From Thermococcus sp. M39 (GTDB taxonomy: Archaea; Methanobacteriota_B; Thermococci; Thermococcales; Thermococcaceae), in contig NZ_SNUG01000002.1 in NCBI RefSeq assembly GCF_012027325.1, positions 265,211-329,210 on the forward strand: a stretch of DNA of 64,000 nt, in the 5' to 3' direction. The notes under the pieces are model-generated. The model saw only the letters and a program-made list of their open reading frames with translations. It had not been told where the DNA came from and ran no database searches. Shown here piece after piece: positions 45,406-55,431 of the stretch. The first letter of the stretch is position 1; the number at the start of each line of letters is the position of its first letter. Made by a program: the position numbers and the translations under genes.

Positions 45406-46267
45406 CCTCAATTGCCCAGACAATTGCAACAAGTTCGTACTCTTTTACTCTCTTTATCCTCATTATCAATCCCAAAAAGCTCAGATATGGTGGTGCTTTT
45501 AATGTGCCGTCTTCCAAAATTTCTGTTTTTCCTAGTGGGCGCCCTTTAAACCTTATTTTTGTTTTAAGCAAGAAATCAAGTGCATGAGGAATTAGAAGAA
45601 TTGCAGCAAAAAGCTCTACTTTTCCAAGTATTCCCACCAATCCTATCAAAGCCCCCAAGCTTAAAGTCCCAGTGTCTCCCGGAAAAACCCTTGCAGGATA
45701 CTTATTCCACCATAAAAATCCAAGAGCAACCGCAAAGCTCACAAAGGCTAATATCTGGGCATCACCTGAAGTAACTAACCCCAGGAAGAGCAGAGCTATC
45801 GCTGAAGTTCCAACTTCAAGCCCATTGAAGCCTGCAAGCATGTTAACTAAGTTTGCAGAACCAGTGACAAATAAGACAGCGAATAGGTAGTACAGCATTT
45901 TCAAATTAACTGTGAAAATAAGTAAATCGATCTCCTTATTTACATCCAAACTCAAAAGGGGCAAAGAAACTAATAAAGACAGCAAAACTTTATGTGACTG
46001 CTTGAGATTAGTTAAATCATCAAGAATCCCAACCAATCCAAAGAGTAGGAATATTAACAGAGCTTTTGAGAGATCACCATCCAAAGCGGGTATCAGAGCC
46101 AATGGTAGAGATATTAGAATGGTAATTCCTCCCATCTCAGCAACTTCCGGCTTGTGCAGCTTGTGTATGTCCTTTCCCACTATTCCAGCTTTCTTCATAA
46201 GATTCGCTACATAGGGAGTTAAAACCAATGAGAGGGATAACCCTATAAATACCAATACCCAAATCAT
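45362..46267 (-). CDS. UDP-GlcNAc/polyprenyl-phosphate GlcNAc-1-phosphate transferase (GT4/MraY-type)
   Basis: About 301 residues with ten hydrophobic helices. Key motifs of the MraY/WecA/AglH superfamily are present: GLVGILDDLTNLK (DDxxD), NLVNMLAGFNGLE, ARVFPGDTGTLSLG, and the late PHALDFLLKTK loop with a His. This enzyme puts the first sugar phosphate onto a lipid carrier for N-glycan or envelope glycan synthesis. ATG 46267 is favoured; TTG 46279 is possible. The 3' end overlaps cas6 on the other strand. Near the GT2 fusion at 46322, divergent, with a 54-nt gap. Confidence 0.87.
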   Translation of the reverse strand: MIWVLVFIGLSLSLVLTPYVANLMKKAGIVGKDIHKLHKPEVAEMGGITILISLPLALIPALDGDLSKALLIFLLFGLVGILDDLTNLKQSHKVLLSLLVSLPLLSLDVNKEIDLLIFTVNLKMLYYLFAVLFVTGSANLVNMLAGFNGLEVGTSAIALLFLGLVTSGDAQILAFVSFAVALGFLWWNKYPARVFPGDTGTLSLGALIGLVGILGKVELFAAILLIPHALDFLLKTKIRFKGRPLGKTEILEDGTLKAPPYLSFLGLIMRIKRVKEYELVAIVWAIEVILGFVVLLLHQLP

Positions 46268-46321
46268 CTTTAATCCCAAAGAAATGAGTGAAAAGACAAA
46301 ATAAATTCTTCGGTGATTTCA

Positions 46322-47644
46322 ATGGACATAAAGTTAGCAATCTTTGACTTGGACGGAACACTCATAGGTGCCCCCACATCTTTTGCAGAGATTAAAGAAA
46401 AACTGAAGGAAGAACTCCTTGAGATTGGAATTCCCAAGGAAATTATAGGTGATCTAACGCCTATGTATGAGAGTCTATTCAGAATTGCTGAGGAAACTGG
46501 AAGAGACGTCAATGAGTTAAAAAAATTGCTTGAAGATTTGGAAGTCCAAAGGGTCGACGAAAGCTTTCTATTCGAAGGCACAAAAGAAGTTTTGGAGTTC
46601 TTAAAGAGCCAAGGAATAAAATTAGCAATCATGACAAGGAACTGCAGGAAAGCAACTCTCAAAGCTTTAGAAATGCACGAAATAAGAGACTACTTCGAGT
46701 TAATTCTCACACGGGATGATGTCTCTTGGAGAGAAGTTAAGCCAAATGAAATGCATATTAAAAGAATCCTTGGACATTTCAAAGTTTCTCCTACAAAAGC
46801 CGTCGTTATTGGTGACCACGGATATGACATTATCCCAGCAAAGAGAGTTGGAGCTTTAAGCATTCTGATAACGGAGCATAAAAGCGGAAGAATGAGCTTC
46901 TCTGTTGAAGAAAAAGCTGACTTTGAAGTTCCAACCATGAAAGAACTTTTATCTCTCTTTCACAGGATTTTAAATGCCTATGTTGTTGTTCCAGCATACA
47001 ATGAAGAACTTACTATTGGGAAAGTTCTAGATGACCTCCTGATGTACTTCAAGCCGAAGCATATAATTGTAGTTAATGATGGGAGCAGGGACAGAACAGA
47101 AAAAATAGCAAAAAGTAAAGGCGTCAGAGTTCTAACACACCTCGTTAACAGAGGGCTTGGAGGGGCACTTGGAACAGGGATAACATTTGCTCTCAAAAAA
47201 GGAGCAGAGCTTATAATAACTTTTGACGCAGATGGACAACATTTAGTTAAGGATGCACTTAGGGTTATGAAGCCTGTAGCTGAAGGAAAAGCTGATTTAG
47301 CTATCGGTTCGAGACTTAAAGGAGATGTAAGCCAGATGCCCCTCATAAAGCGCTTTGGAAACTTTGTTCTCGATACAATAACAGCGGTTTTTGCTGGTAA
47401 ATACGTCAGCGATTCCCAAAGTGGATTAAGATGCTTTAATAAAGAGTGTGCCTCTAAAATTAAAATAACATGCGACCGATATGCAGTTTCAAGTGAAATA
47501 ATAATTGAAGCAAGCAAGAAAGGGTGCAGGATTGTGGAAGTCCCAATCAAAGCTGTTTATACTGAATATGCTATGAAGAAAGGAACAAATGTGTTTGAGG
47601 GCATTAAAATTGCTCTAAACTTGCTCTTTGATAAATTGAGGTGA
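46322..47644 (+). CDS. HAD phosphatase fused to GT2 glycosyltransferase (dolichol-phosphate mannosyltransferase-like)
   Basis: 440 residues in two parts. Residues 1-215: HAD phosphatase with FDLDGTLIG, IMTRN and VIGDHGYDIIPAKR, in line with phosphoglycolate-phosphatase-type enzymes. Residues 220-440: GT-A glycosyltransferase with VVVPAYNEELTIG, NDGSRDRT, FDADGQH (DxD), SRLKGD, and a C-terminal AYSEF-like stretch (TEYAMKK); no C-terminal membrane helix. The fusion may join release of sugar-1-phosphate to transfer onto a dolichol carrier. ATG 46322 is 5 nt after GGTGA. The next gene begins inside its stop region, so the DUF2304 protein may be its membrane partner. Confidence 0.85.
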   Translation: MDIKLAIFDLDGTLIGAPTSFAEIKEKLKEELLEIGIPKEIIGDLTPMYESLFRIAEETGRDVNELKKLLEDLEVQRVDESFLFEGTKEVLEFLKSQGIKLAIMTRNCRKATLKALEMHEIRDYFELILTRDDVSWREVKPNEMHIKRILGHFKVSPTKAVVIGDHGYDIIPAKRVGALSILITEHKSGRMSFSVEEKADFEVPTMKELLSLFHRILNAYVVVPAYNEELTIGKVLDDLLMYFKPKHIIVVNDGSRDRTEKIAKSKGVRVLTHLVNRGLGGALGTGITFALKKGAELIITFDADGQHLVKDALRVMKPVAEGKADLAIGSRLKGDVSQMPLIKRFGNFVLDTITAVFAGKYVSDSQSGLRCFNKECASKIKITCDRYAVSSEIIIEASKKGCRIVEVPIKAVYTEYAMKKGTNVFEGIKIALNLLFDKLR

Positions 47645-47649
47645 TGAGA

Positions 47650-48015
47650 ATGTTAGCAGTTCAATATATAGCACTTGTAGTTATAGGTAGTCTGATGCTT
47701 TATGTTCTGAGTAAATATGGCAAGAAAGAATTTGACTGGAAAGACTTGCTCTTTTGGGAATCTCTGCTTGTAATAATGCTGATAATTGCCCTTAAGCCAA
47801 TAGAGATTTCACTTGAGATAAAACGGATTCTTGGACTTGGCAGGGGTTTGGATTCTCTCTTTGTAGTAGCAATTGGGATAAGCTACTTACTGATATTCAG
47901 AGTTTATCTTGCAGTTGATAAGGCAGAAAGAGAAATAACAGAGCTTACAAGAAAGCTTGCAATAGAGTTAAGGGAAATTAATGAGAAGTTAGAAGAAATA
48001 AAGAAAAAAGGCTAA
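47650..48015 (+). CDS. DUF2304 membrane protein
   Basis: About 121 residues with three hydrophobic helices (4-22, 35-50, 70-90) and a coiled C-terminus (EREITELTRKLAIELREINEKLEEIKK). DUF2304 proteins often neighbour polyprenyl-phosphate glycosyltransferases, as here. ATG 47650 is 5 nt after GGTGA, which lies in the previous gene's stop region (GGTGATGA). The stop overlaps the convergent dCMP deaminase by 4 nt. Confidence 0.8.
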   Translation: MLAVQYIALVVIGSLMLYVLSKYGKKEFDWKDLLFWESLLVIMLIIALKPIEISLEIKRILGLGRGLDSLFVVAIGISYLLIFRVYLAVDKAEREITELTRKLAIELREINEKLEEIKKKG

Positions 48016-48557
48016 TCTTTCTCACAAAACTCATCTCCAAACAGCTCCTCTAAGAACGCCTTAACTCTCTCCTTAGAAAGCTTAAACTGTCTAATTTTTA
48101 TCATGCCCTTTTCTTGGGCCTCCTTAAGCAGAATTTCCGTTGCTTGATTGGGGTACATATCCTCATAAACAATTTCTTTTATCCCTGCATTTACTAAGAG
48201 CTTAAAGCAAGTATCGCACGGAAAGTGGGTAACGTAAAGAGTAGCCCCTTCAAGGCTTATTCCCTTTCTTGCCGCCATTGCTATGACGTTCTGCTCGGCA
48301 TGAACTGCTCTGTGGCAGTGTCCATCAACTATCAAACAGCCAACGTCAATACAGTGATCCATACCCCTTGGAGCTCCGTTATAGCCTGTTGCGAGGATGT
48401 AGCCATCCTTAACAGCAACTGCACCAACCCTCAGTCTCGGACAAGTGGCTCTAAGTGAAACAAGCTTTGCTATCAGCATGAAGTATTCATCCTTTGTGGG
48501 GCGGATTTTCTTTATTCTTTCTGCTTTTTCTCTATCGAGAATGATCTCAACCGTCAC
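48012..48557 (-). CDS. dCMP deaminase-like cytidine/deoxycytidylate deaminase
   Basis: 181 residues from GTG 48557, which lies 4 nt after GGTGG. Zinc site: HAE in VHAEQNVIAMAA and PCDTC (PCxxC) in FPCDTCFKL. It deaminates dCMP to dUMP for dTMP synthesis. The open frame continues 21 codons upstream without a matching signal, so the shorter start is preferred. Extra cysteines near HCIDVGCLIVDGHCHRA resemble the second zinc or structural Cys of the family. Confidence 0.88.
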   Translation of the reverse strand: MTVEIILDREKAERIKKIRPTKDEYFMLIAKLVSLRATCPRLRVGAVAVKDGYILATGYNGAPRGMDHCIDVGCLIVDGHCHRAVHAEQNVIAMAARKGISLEGATLYVTHFPCDTCFKLLVNAGIKEIVYEDMYPNQATEILLKEAQEKGMIKIRQFKLSKERVKAFLEELFGDEFCEKD

Positions 48558-48616
48558 AATCCCACCCATGGAAAAATTAAAGATTGCTTTTAAAGAATTT
48601 TTGGAAACTAAAGCTA

Positions 48617-49396
48617 TCACTTAAGGGTATCCCTAAACGCCCTTCCTTCAATCTCCGCAATGATCTTCCATATTCTCTCGTCGTAGCTCGGATGAGTGGC
48701 CATAAAGCTCTTCTTCTGCTTTCTTTCAATATTTGGTTCAATTCCGGGCAAAGCTGATGCTCTAACATTTATCCTCAAGTCTTCATAGTATTTGAGTTCT
48801 TCAAGCGCTTCTTTAAGTGAGAATGGCCTATCCAACAGATAGAGAGCAGTTTCATCTGCTTTGAACTCCCTTTCTTTGAGGAATTTGACTCTCTCAATCT
48901 CGTAGAGAACATATAAACCTAAAGATGCAAGCACAGCTATCGTCGTGTGAACAAACACAATAATTACAGCGCTCAAGAAAAGCATCAGATACCTGCCATA
49001 TGCCATTAACGGGAAGAGTATTGTATCTCCATTTTTTATATGCCCAATCTCGTGAGCAGCAACACCTAGAATCTGATCTTCATCAAGGACTTCAAACAAA
49101 CCTAATGAGAGGACTATGGAGTTTCCAAATGAATAGGCGTTGGGAATGTAATCATCAAGAATGTAAACATAGGGCATGCCTATTCCAGCTTTTTTTGCCA
49201 TCCTCGCAATGCCGTCATAAAGCCAAGGCATCTCTTCCCACTGAAGCTTTGAGTAATCCCTTGTGAGAGAATGCCTTGTTATCCAGATATAAGTCAGAAA
49301 CAAAAATGCAATGGTGCCTAATATAACAACTAACCCCAACTTACCGAGATAGAATAGTGTAATGAGGAGCTGGGCTAATATAATAAGCTTCAACAT
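48617..49396 (-). CDS. M48 family membrane metalloprotease
   Basis: 259 residues. Catalytic zinc motif HEIGH in GVAAHEIGHIKNGDT, the third ligand E in FKADETALYL, and four hydrophobic segments (1-18 and 19-35 at the N-terminus, then about 133-170). This is the HtpX-like layout, cleaving membrane or misfolded proteins. It starts 5 nt after the stop of a BlaI-type repressor gene, so the two form an operon in the way BlaR/MecR proteases pair with BlaI/MecI in bacteria. No penicillin-binding sensor domain is present. Confidence 0.9.
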   Translation of the reverse strand: MLKLIILAQLLITLFYLGKLGLVVILGTIAFLFLTYIWITRHSLTRDYSKLQWEEMPWLYDGIARMAKKAGIGMPYVYILDDYIPNAYSFGNSIVLSLGLFEVLDEDQILGVAAHEIGHIKNGDTILFPLMAYGRYLMLFLSAVIIVFVHTTIAVLASLGLYVLYEIERVKFLKEREFKADETALYLLDRPFSLKEALEELKYYEDLRINVRASALPGIEPNIERKQKKSFMATHPSYDERIWKIIAEIEGRAFRDTLK

Positions 49397-49401
49397 CTAA
49401 A

Positions 49402-49767
49402 TCACTTCTTTATTTTCGAAAGGTATGCAAATGTCGCCTCTTTGAAATTGTTCATTAATGCGTTCAGTATTGTCTCAACAATCCTCTTTTCAAATTCCTC
49501 TCTAGTTGTTGTTACGCTGTATACGTATCTCATTCCACCCCTGCCAGTCTCAACGCTCCTCTTCAAAAGTCCACGCTCGCAGAGGCGGTTCATTAGTATG
49601 CTGACTGTTGAGCGTCTCATGTCTGGGTGCTTCTTCTTCATGTGCTCATAAACCTCTCCAGCCGTAGCTACCTTTACCTTCCACATATACTCCATAATCT
49701 CCGCTTCTAGTGGTGGCAGAACAGCTTTGAGTCCTTCCTCATTAAGCTTGAATTCATGAGGCTCCAT
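49402..49767 (-). CDS. BlaI/MecI/CopY-family transcriptional repressor
   Basis: 121 residues. Winged helix (LPPLEAEIMEYMWKVKVATAGEVYEHMKKKHPDMRRSTVSILMNRLCERGLL, about 13-65) with the wing RGGMRYVYS, then a helical dimerisation part. BlaI-type repressors bind palindromes and are inactivated by a protease. GTGAT stands 5 nt before ATG 49767. The M48 protease gene follows in the same operon; an inverted repeat lies upstream at 49834-49857. Confidence 0.88.
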   Translation of the reverse strand: MEPHEFKLNEEGLKAVLPPLEAEIMEYMWKVKVATAGEVYEHMKKKHPDMRRSTVSILMNRLCERGLLKRSVETGRGGMRYVYSVTTTREEFEKRIVETILNALMNNFKEATFAYLSKIKK

Positions 49768-49833
49768 TCTTTATCACTCTCCCAAAAAGTATTTCTCGAT
49801 AAATATAAATAAACTTTGTGTTTATATAGGTGA

Positions 49834-50607
<774 letters not shown>

Positions 50608-50672
50608 ATTTTCTTTTTTACCTCGATTTTTGATAAAACTTTTATAGTTTCTGGATCAGGCTGTTCTTCTTC

Positions 50673-50942
50673 ATGTTATTCACGATATTTGGCTACGCTC
50701 TCATCTACTGGTTAATCAGAAACTACACAAGCTTTGGAGAAGTCTATTCCTCAATAACTGGAGAGCAAATCAAGGGCTTTCTGGCACTTCTCTACTACAG
50801 CCTCGTAACCTTTACAACCTTAGGTTACGGCGATATGCATCCAACAGGCGGGCTTAAAGCTCTAAGTGTAATAGAAGCCCTCACTGGCGCAGTCTTCATG
50901 GCACTTATCGTTGCAGTCATCGCAAGAAAGTGGATGCGCTGA
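50673..50942 (+). CDS. Minimal two-helix potassium channel
   Basis: 89 residues: an outer helix (1-16, hydrophobic), a pore helix and selectivity filter TTLGYGD (in LVTFTTLGYGDMHPTGG), and an inner helix (about 68-85). It is KcsA-like in layout but has TLGYG in place of TVGYG and no cytoplasmic ligand domain. The N-terminus may be short: the frame is open up to a stop at 50634 but no other start codon occurs. TATA-like TTTTATAG near 50640 fits a leaderless transcript beginning close to the ATG. Confidence 0.78.
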   Translation: MLFTIFGYALIYWLIRNYTSFGEVYSSITGEQIKGFLALLYYSLVTFTTLGYGDMHPTGGLKALSVIEALTGAVFMALIVAVIARKWMR

Positions 50943-50987
50943 ATAGATTTTTATACCTCCCCTTCAATCTTTTCTTTGGTGATAATG

Positions 50988-52307
50988 ATGAGAATCGTTG
51001 TCATTGGTTCTGGAACCGCTGGGAGCAACTTCGCGCTTTTTGCAAGAAAACTTGACAGAAAGGCTGGGATTATTGTCATCGGGAAGGAAAAGACCATGCA
51101 GTATTCCCCATGTGCCTTACCCTTCGTTCTTAGCGGGAAAATTCCAGAGCTTGAGGATATAGTTGTCTTTCCAAACAGCTTTTATGAGAAGCAGAAAATT
51201 CAGCTGATGCTTGAGACAGAGGCAAAAGAAATTGACAGAGAAAGGAAAGTTGTAGTAACAGACAAAGGAGAAGTTCCCTACGATAAGCTCATCCTTGCAA
51301 CGGGTTCAAAAGCTTTCGTACCTCCAATAAAAGGAGTTGAAAACGAAGGTGTCTTTACACTCAAAAGCATAGATGACGTGAGAAAAATCAAAGCCTACAT
51401 CGAGGAGAAAAAGCCGAAGAAAGCTGTTGTTATCGGTGCTGGTCTTATAGGGTTGGAGGGCGCTGTAGCATTTAGAGAGCTTGGCATGGAGGTTCTAGTT
51501 GTAGAGCTTTTAGAACATTTGCTGCCAACTATGCTCGATAAGGATATGGCAAGAATTGTGCAGCAGTACTTAGAAGAGAAAGGCATAAGCTTTAGATTCG
51601 GTGTTGGAGTAAGCGAGATAATTGGAAGCCCAGTCAAAGCTGTCAAGATTGGAGACGAAGAAATCGAGGCGGATCTCGTTCTTGTAGCTACTGGAGTTAG
51701 AGCCAACGTCGATTTAGCCAAAAAAGCAGGTCTCGAAGTCAATAAAGGAATAGTTGTAAACGAGTATCTACAAACCAGCGACCCAGACATTTACGCTATA
51801 GGAGACTGTGCGGAGGTCTTTGATGCAGTAACAGGTCAGAGAACCTTAAGCCAGCTCGGTACAACTGCTGTGAGGATGGCAAAGGTTGCTGCTGAGAATG
51901 TCTTCGGCAAAAACGTGAAGTTCAAGTCCGTGTTCAACACGGCAATAACAGAGCTGTTTGATCTCGAAATTGGAACCTTCGGAATGACAGAAGAGAGAGC
52001 TAAAAGAGAGGGCATAAATGTTGTCATTGGAAAGTTCAAGGGTTCAACGAAGCCAGAGTATTATCCAGGAGGGAAGCCAATTCACGTTAAGCTGATTTTC
52101 AGAAAAGAGGATAGAAGACTTATTGGAGCCCAGATAGTCGGTGGCGAGAGAGTTTGGGGCAGAATAATGACTCTTTCTGCTTTAGCACAGAAAAATGCCA
52201 CAGTTGAGGACATCGTTTACCTTGAAACTGCCTACGCTCCGCCAATAAGCCCGACCATTGATCCAATAACCGTTGCAGCAGAGATTGCCTTAAGGAGATT
52301 TAAGTGA
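50988..52307 (+). CDS. FAD-dependent NADH oxidase / CoA-disulfide reductase family enzyme
   Basis: 439 residues. Two nucleotide-binding Rossmann parts (IGSGTAGSNFALFARK and VIGAGLIGLEGAVAF), a redox Cys in YSPCALPFVLSG, and a C-terminal dimerisation domain with DPITVAAEIALRRF. Related Thermococcales enzymes reduce CoA disulfide or elemental sulfur with NAD(P)H, or O2 to H2O/H2O2. Which is true cannot be decided here. ATG 50988 is 5 nt after GGTGA. Confidence 0.85.
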   Translation: MRIVVIGSGTAGSNFALFARKLDRKAGIIVIGKEKTMQYSPCALPFVLSGKIPELEDIVVFPNSFYEKQKIQLMLETEAKEIDRERKVVVTDKGEVPYDKLILATGSKAFVPPIKGVENEGVFTLKSIDDVRKIKAYIEEKKPKKAVVIGAGLIGLEGAVAFRELGMEVLVVELLEHLLPTMLDKDMARIVQQYLEEKGISFRFGVGVSEIIGSPVKAVKIGDEEIEADLVLVATGVRANVDLAKKAGLEVNKGIVVNEYLQTSDPDIYAIGDCAEVFDAVTGQRTLSQLGTTAVRMAKVAAENVFGKNVKFKSVFNTAITELFDLEIGTFGMTEERAKREGINVVIGKFKGSTKPEYYPGGKPIHVKLIFRKEDRRLIGAQIVGGERVWGRIMTLSALAQKNATVEDIVYLETAYAPPISPTIDPITVAAEIALRRFK

Positions 52308-52346
52308 TTTCCCCTTCTTTTTACACTCTCTTCTGGTGAACCTTCA

Positions 52347-52952
52347 ATGGGGGACATCTACATCCACAACGGCAAATTCACAGAAGAACGTAAAGGCAAG
52401 CTGTTCTTAGATAGTAGGAGAAGGGTTAAGCTGAGTAAGCTGATGAGCTATATCCTTAGACACTCACCTTGGGAGTTTAATCTTGAGCCTGATGAAATGG
52501 GATTTGTGGAATTGAACGAATTCATTAGGGCTCTTAGGGATGTTTATCCTTGGGTGAGTGGAGAGCATGTAAAGGCTGTAGTTGAGCTCGATCCAAAAGG
52601 ACGCTTTGAGATTAGGGGAGATAAAATTAGAGCCCGCTATGGGCACAGCTTTGAAGTTCTCCTTGATCACGAAGAAGACAAAGAGTCAAAAACCCTTTAC
52701 CATGGAACTCCAAGAAAAAATCTAGCTAAGATTCTGAAGGAAGGACTGAAGCCGATGAAAAGGAAGTTTGTTCATTTGACAAAAAGCAAAAGAGAAGCTT
52801 ATGAAACAGGTCTTAGGCATGGAAAAGACGTTGTTGTTCTAATCATAGACGCTGATTGCTTGAGAAGGAAGGGTTACAAAATCTATAAGGCTGGGAAGAA
52901 TGTTAGAATCGTTAAATTTGTGCCAAAGGAATGCATAATCTTTTATGAATAA
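52347..52952 (+). CDS. kptA: RNA 2'-phosphotransferase Tpt1/KptA
   Basis: Transfers an RNA 2'-phosphate to NAD+. 201 residues with the [31 protein letters not shown] head, the RYGHSFEV segment, [18 protein letters not shown] (NAD-binding core) and [21 protein letters not shown]. In archaea its role is unclear; it may trim 2'-phosphates left on spliced or damaged RNA. GGTGA lies 7 nt before the ATG. It follows the flavoprotein gene by 39 nt. Confidence 0.93.
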   Translation: MGDIYIHNGKFTEERKGKLFLDSRRRVKLSKLMSYILRHSPWEFNLEPDEMGFVELNEFIRALRDVYPWVSGEHVKAVVELDPKGRFEIRGDKIRARYGHSFEVLLDHEEDKESKTLYHGTPRKNLAKILKEGLKPMKRKFVHLTKSKREAYETGLRHGKDVVVLIIDADCLRRKGYKIYKAGKNVRIVKFVPKECIIFYE

Positions 52953-53084
52953 AAAAGTTGTCATGATGCCAAAATTTTGAGAGAAACTCTTAATTAGACA
53001 AAACACGTTCAGCTCTAGTGGTATTCCGCAATGTCCATGAAATACCGAGATTCTTTCTGATTATCCACTTATGCGGTGGTCCCA

Positions 53085-54143
53085 ATGGAGTTCAATAAGC
53101 TCAAAGACCTGTCAAAAATTTGGCACGATTATGGGACTATCTCAGTTAAAGGTAATTTCGTAGACTGTTCTCTGGGGGTTAATCCATTTGGATGCTCGCC
53201 GAAAGTTTTGGAGGTTTTTAAAAATATCAGTCTTGAAGAAATCTCTAATTACCCCAAAAGAGACGATGAGCTTAAGAAGGCAATTGAAGAATACTGGAAC
53301 CATGAAGTAGTTACGGAGGAGATTTTTCTTGGTACTGGCTCAATGGGGTGCCTTCAAAAGATCAACAAGCTTCTGAGAGAAGGTTCTGTGGTTTTGGGGT
53401 ACTCTCCCCAGTTTGTTCCATACATAAACGATGCGGTTGCAAATGGGGCGATTTACGAGTATGTGCCTCTAAAACAAGAGAAAAACTTTGAAATAGACGT
53501 TGGTGAAATTATAAATGCATTGAATGATAAAACAGCTTTCATTTATGTTGACAATCCAAACAACCCTACTGGACAGGCTATAAGGCTCAAAGACTTAGAA
53601 GAACTCGTTGAAGAAGCTGAGAGGAAAAATGCTATCGTGATAGTTGATGAAGCCTATGGCGAATTCATGCCAATGAAAAACTCTGCAATAAATTTAAACT
53701 ATGAAAATCTCATTGTTGTTAGGTCTTTTTCAAAGGGTTTTGGCTTAGCGGGGCTTAGAATAGGATATTGCATAGTTAAAGGAAAAGCTTTGAGAGAACT
53801 TATAGCTAAGGTTGATACTCCGTTCTCAGTTACTTCACTTTCAGCAAAAGCCGCAATAGAAGCATTAGAGGATAGAAATTTTGTGAAAAAGACAGTTAAA
53901 GAGATCAGAAAAAGAAAGGTCACGCTTCTCAGAGCTTTAAAGAGGGAATTCCATATTGCTAAAACAAGCGATGATACACCAATATTTCTCTGCGGTGGAA
54001 AAGAAGATACACATGCTTATTTTCTTGAGAGAGGAATACTAACAGTCCCAGGGAATGAATTCATAAATCTAGACAACTCGTATGTCAGAATAAGGGTTCC
54101 TAAAAATGTTGAGGAATTTTTGAGGAGGCTACTCTTTGTCTGA
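53085..54143 (+). CDS. Class I/II PLP aminotransferase (HisC/CobD-like)
   Basis: 352 residues of PLP fold I: VDNPNNPTGQ, IVDEAYGEF and the PLP-lysine SFSKGFGLAGLRIGY. Similar to histidinol-phosphate aminotransferases and to the CobD L-threonine-O-3-phosphate decarboxylase. No histidine or cobalamin genes are nearby to decide. ATG 53085 is 5 nt after GGTGG. The 3' end overlaps the convergent MFS gene by 15 nt. Confidence 0.8.
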   Translation: MEFNKLKDLSKIWHDYGTISVKGNFVDCSLGVNPFGCSPKVLEVFKNISLEEISNYPKRDDELKKAIEEYWNHEVVTEEIFLGTGSMGCLQKINKLLREGSVVLGYSPQFVPYINDAVANGAIYEYVPLKQEKNFEIDVGEIINALNDKTAFIYVDNPNNPTGQAIRLKDLEELVEEAERKNAIVIVDEAYGEFMPMKNSAINLNYENLIVVRSFSKGFGLAGLRIGYCIVKGKALRELIAKVDTPFSVTSLSAKAAIEALEDRNFVKKTVKEIRKRKVTLLRALKREFHIAKTSDDTPIFLCGGKEDTHAYFLERGILTVPGNEFINLDNSYVRIRVPKNVEEFLRRLLFV

Positions 54144-55370
54144 AATCATGAACATCAAAAGCAGGGCTATTCCAAGGGGAACCAAAGTCGAGAGAAACAT
54201 GAACCTAAAGCTAATTCCAGCCAAGTAACCTCCTAACATAGGGCCAATGACCCAACCGAGGCTCATCATGGTATTCAGAAGTCCCATCGCCTGGGCCTTT
54301 TCACTTGCCTTAACCTTTAATGCTACATATGTTGAAGCGGAGCTGAGGGTCATTGACCACTTAACCCCAGACAATATGCAGACTACAACCATAAGCTTGA
54401 GGCTTGTGGCAAAGGTATAACCAACGAAAACAGCCATATAGCCAATAATTGACAAAACGTAGAAAAGCTTTGCCCCATATCTGTCTATCAGCTTTCCGAT
54501 AAAAACTGCACTCGCAGCAGCAGCTAAAGAGTCTATCCCAAAAAGGATTCCAACCCATCTTTCTCCAAAAAGCTCACCGAAATAAACCGATAAAACAGAA
54601 TACACTTCTCCCGACGCTATCATTATCAAAAGCATCGAAATGTAGAAGATCCTTAAATTTCCATGCATCAGTCTTTTAAAAGCCGCCCCCTCAAAGGCAA
54701 CTCTGTCGCTTTCTCTTGCCTCTTGAACTGCTATTATGCCGAAGTCCCTCTTTTTAGGTCTCTGCTTTTCGCTTATCATCAGAACAAACAGCGTTCCAAG
54801 GGTGGCAAATAAGAAAGCGGCAAAAAACGCCCCCTTAATTCCAAAATATTCGACGATAAAGCTCCCAAGGAAGTTTCCAAGCATGTAGCCAGCATTTTCG
54901 ACCGAGCTAAAAAACCCAAAAGCTGAGCCGACCTTAGTTGAAAGCTCCGAGATTAAAGCTGAATGAGCAGGCATCATGGCTGAAGTTAAAGCTCCTTGGA
55001 GAGTTCTCAAAGTTAAAAGCAGAATTGGTGAAGAGACCAGTGCCATGAAAACATAAATCAAGCCCGAAGAAAAGACACCAAAGGCTATGAAAGGCTTTCT
55101 CTTTCTAGTTTTATCTGAGAGATATCCAAATGGGTACTGAAAGACTGTCGAGGTCATATTGAACACTACACTCAAGAGACCAACGAAGAGCATCGTTCCT
55201 CCGATTATCCTCATGTAAACGCTCAGATAAGGGAATGCTATGCCCCAAGAGACATTGGCAAAGAACATTCCAATAGCAAATAGCACAATATTTCTTCTCT
55301 TCTTCCGCTTTGTGTTAAATTTGCCCACTCTTTCTCTTAGCGCTTGTATCACTGTCTTTTCCCTCTTCAT
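54129..55370 (-). CDS. MFS transporter
   Basis: About 413 residues with 12 hydrophobic helices. Signature after helix 2: GYLSDKTRKRKP. Family shape resembles MFS drug or sugar exporters. The first 25 residues are basic and precede helix 1 (RNIVLFAIGMFFANVSWG). ATG 55370 or ATG 55379. Divergent from the C69 dipeptidase with about 60 nt between them. Substrate unknown. Confidence 0.82.
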   Translation of the reverse strand: MKREKTVIQALRERVGKFNTKRKKRRNIVLFAIGMFFANVSWGIAFPYLSVYMRIIGGTMLFVGLLSVVFNMTSTVFQYPFGYLSDKTRKRKPFIAFGVFSSGLIYVFMALVSSPILLLTLRTLQGALTSAMMPAHSALISELSTKVGSAFGFFSSVENAGYMLGNFLGSFIVEYFGIKGAFFAAFLFATLGTLFVLMISEKQRPKKRDFGIIAVQEARESDRVAFEGAAFKRLMHGNLRIFYISMLLIMIASGEVYSVLSVYFGELFGERWVGILFGIDSLAAAASAVFIGKLIDRYGAKLFYVLSIIGYMAVFVGYTFATSLKLMVVVCILSGVKWSMTLSSASTYVALKVKASEKAQAMGLLNTMMSLGWVIGPMLGGYLAGISFRFMFLSTLVPLGIALLLMFMISDKE

Positions 55371-55431
55371 CGCTCTCAACTTTTCAAAAACGTTTTATAA
55401 ATCTTTATCTAAACATTCAGAGGGGAATCTT

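Noticed and set aside
52953-53084. C/D sRNA in the gap after kptA (CATGATGCC ... CTGA)
   Set aside because: The C box is imperfect and no D'/C' pair with normal spacing is present.
55240-55431. N-terminal extension of the C69 dipeptidase
   Set aside because: The nucleophile Cys must follow the initiator Met at 55432; the extension is the antisense of the MFS gene.
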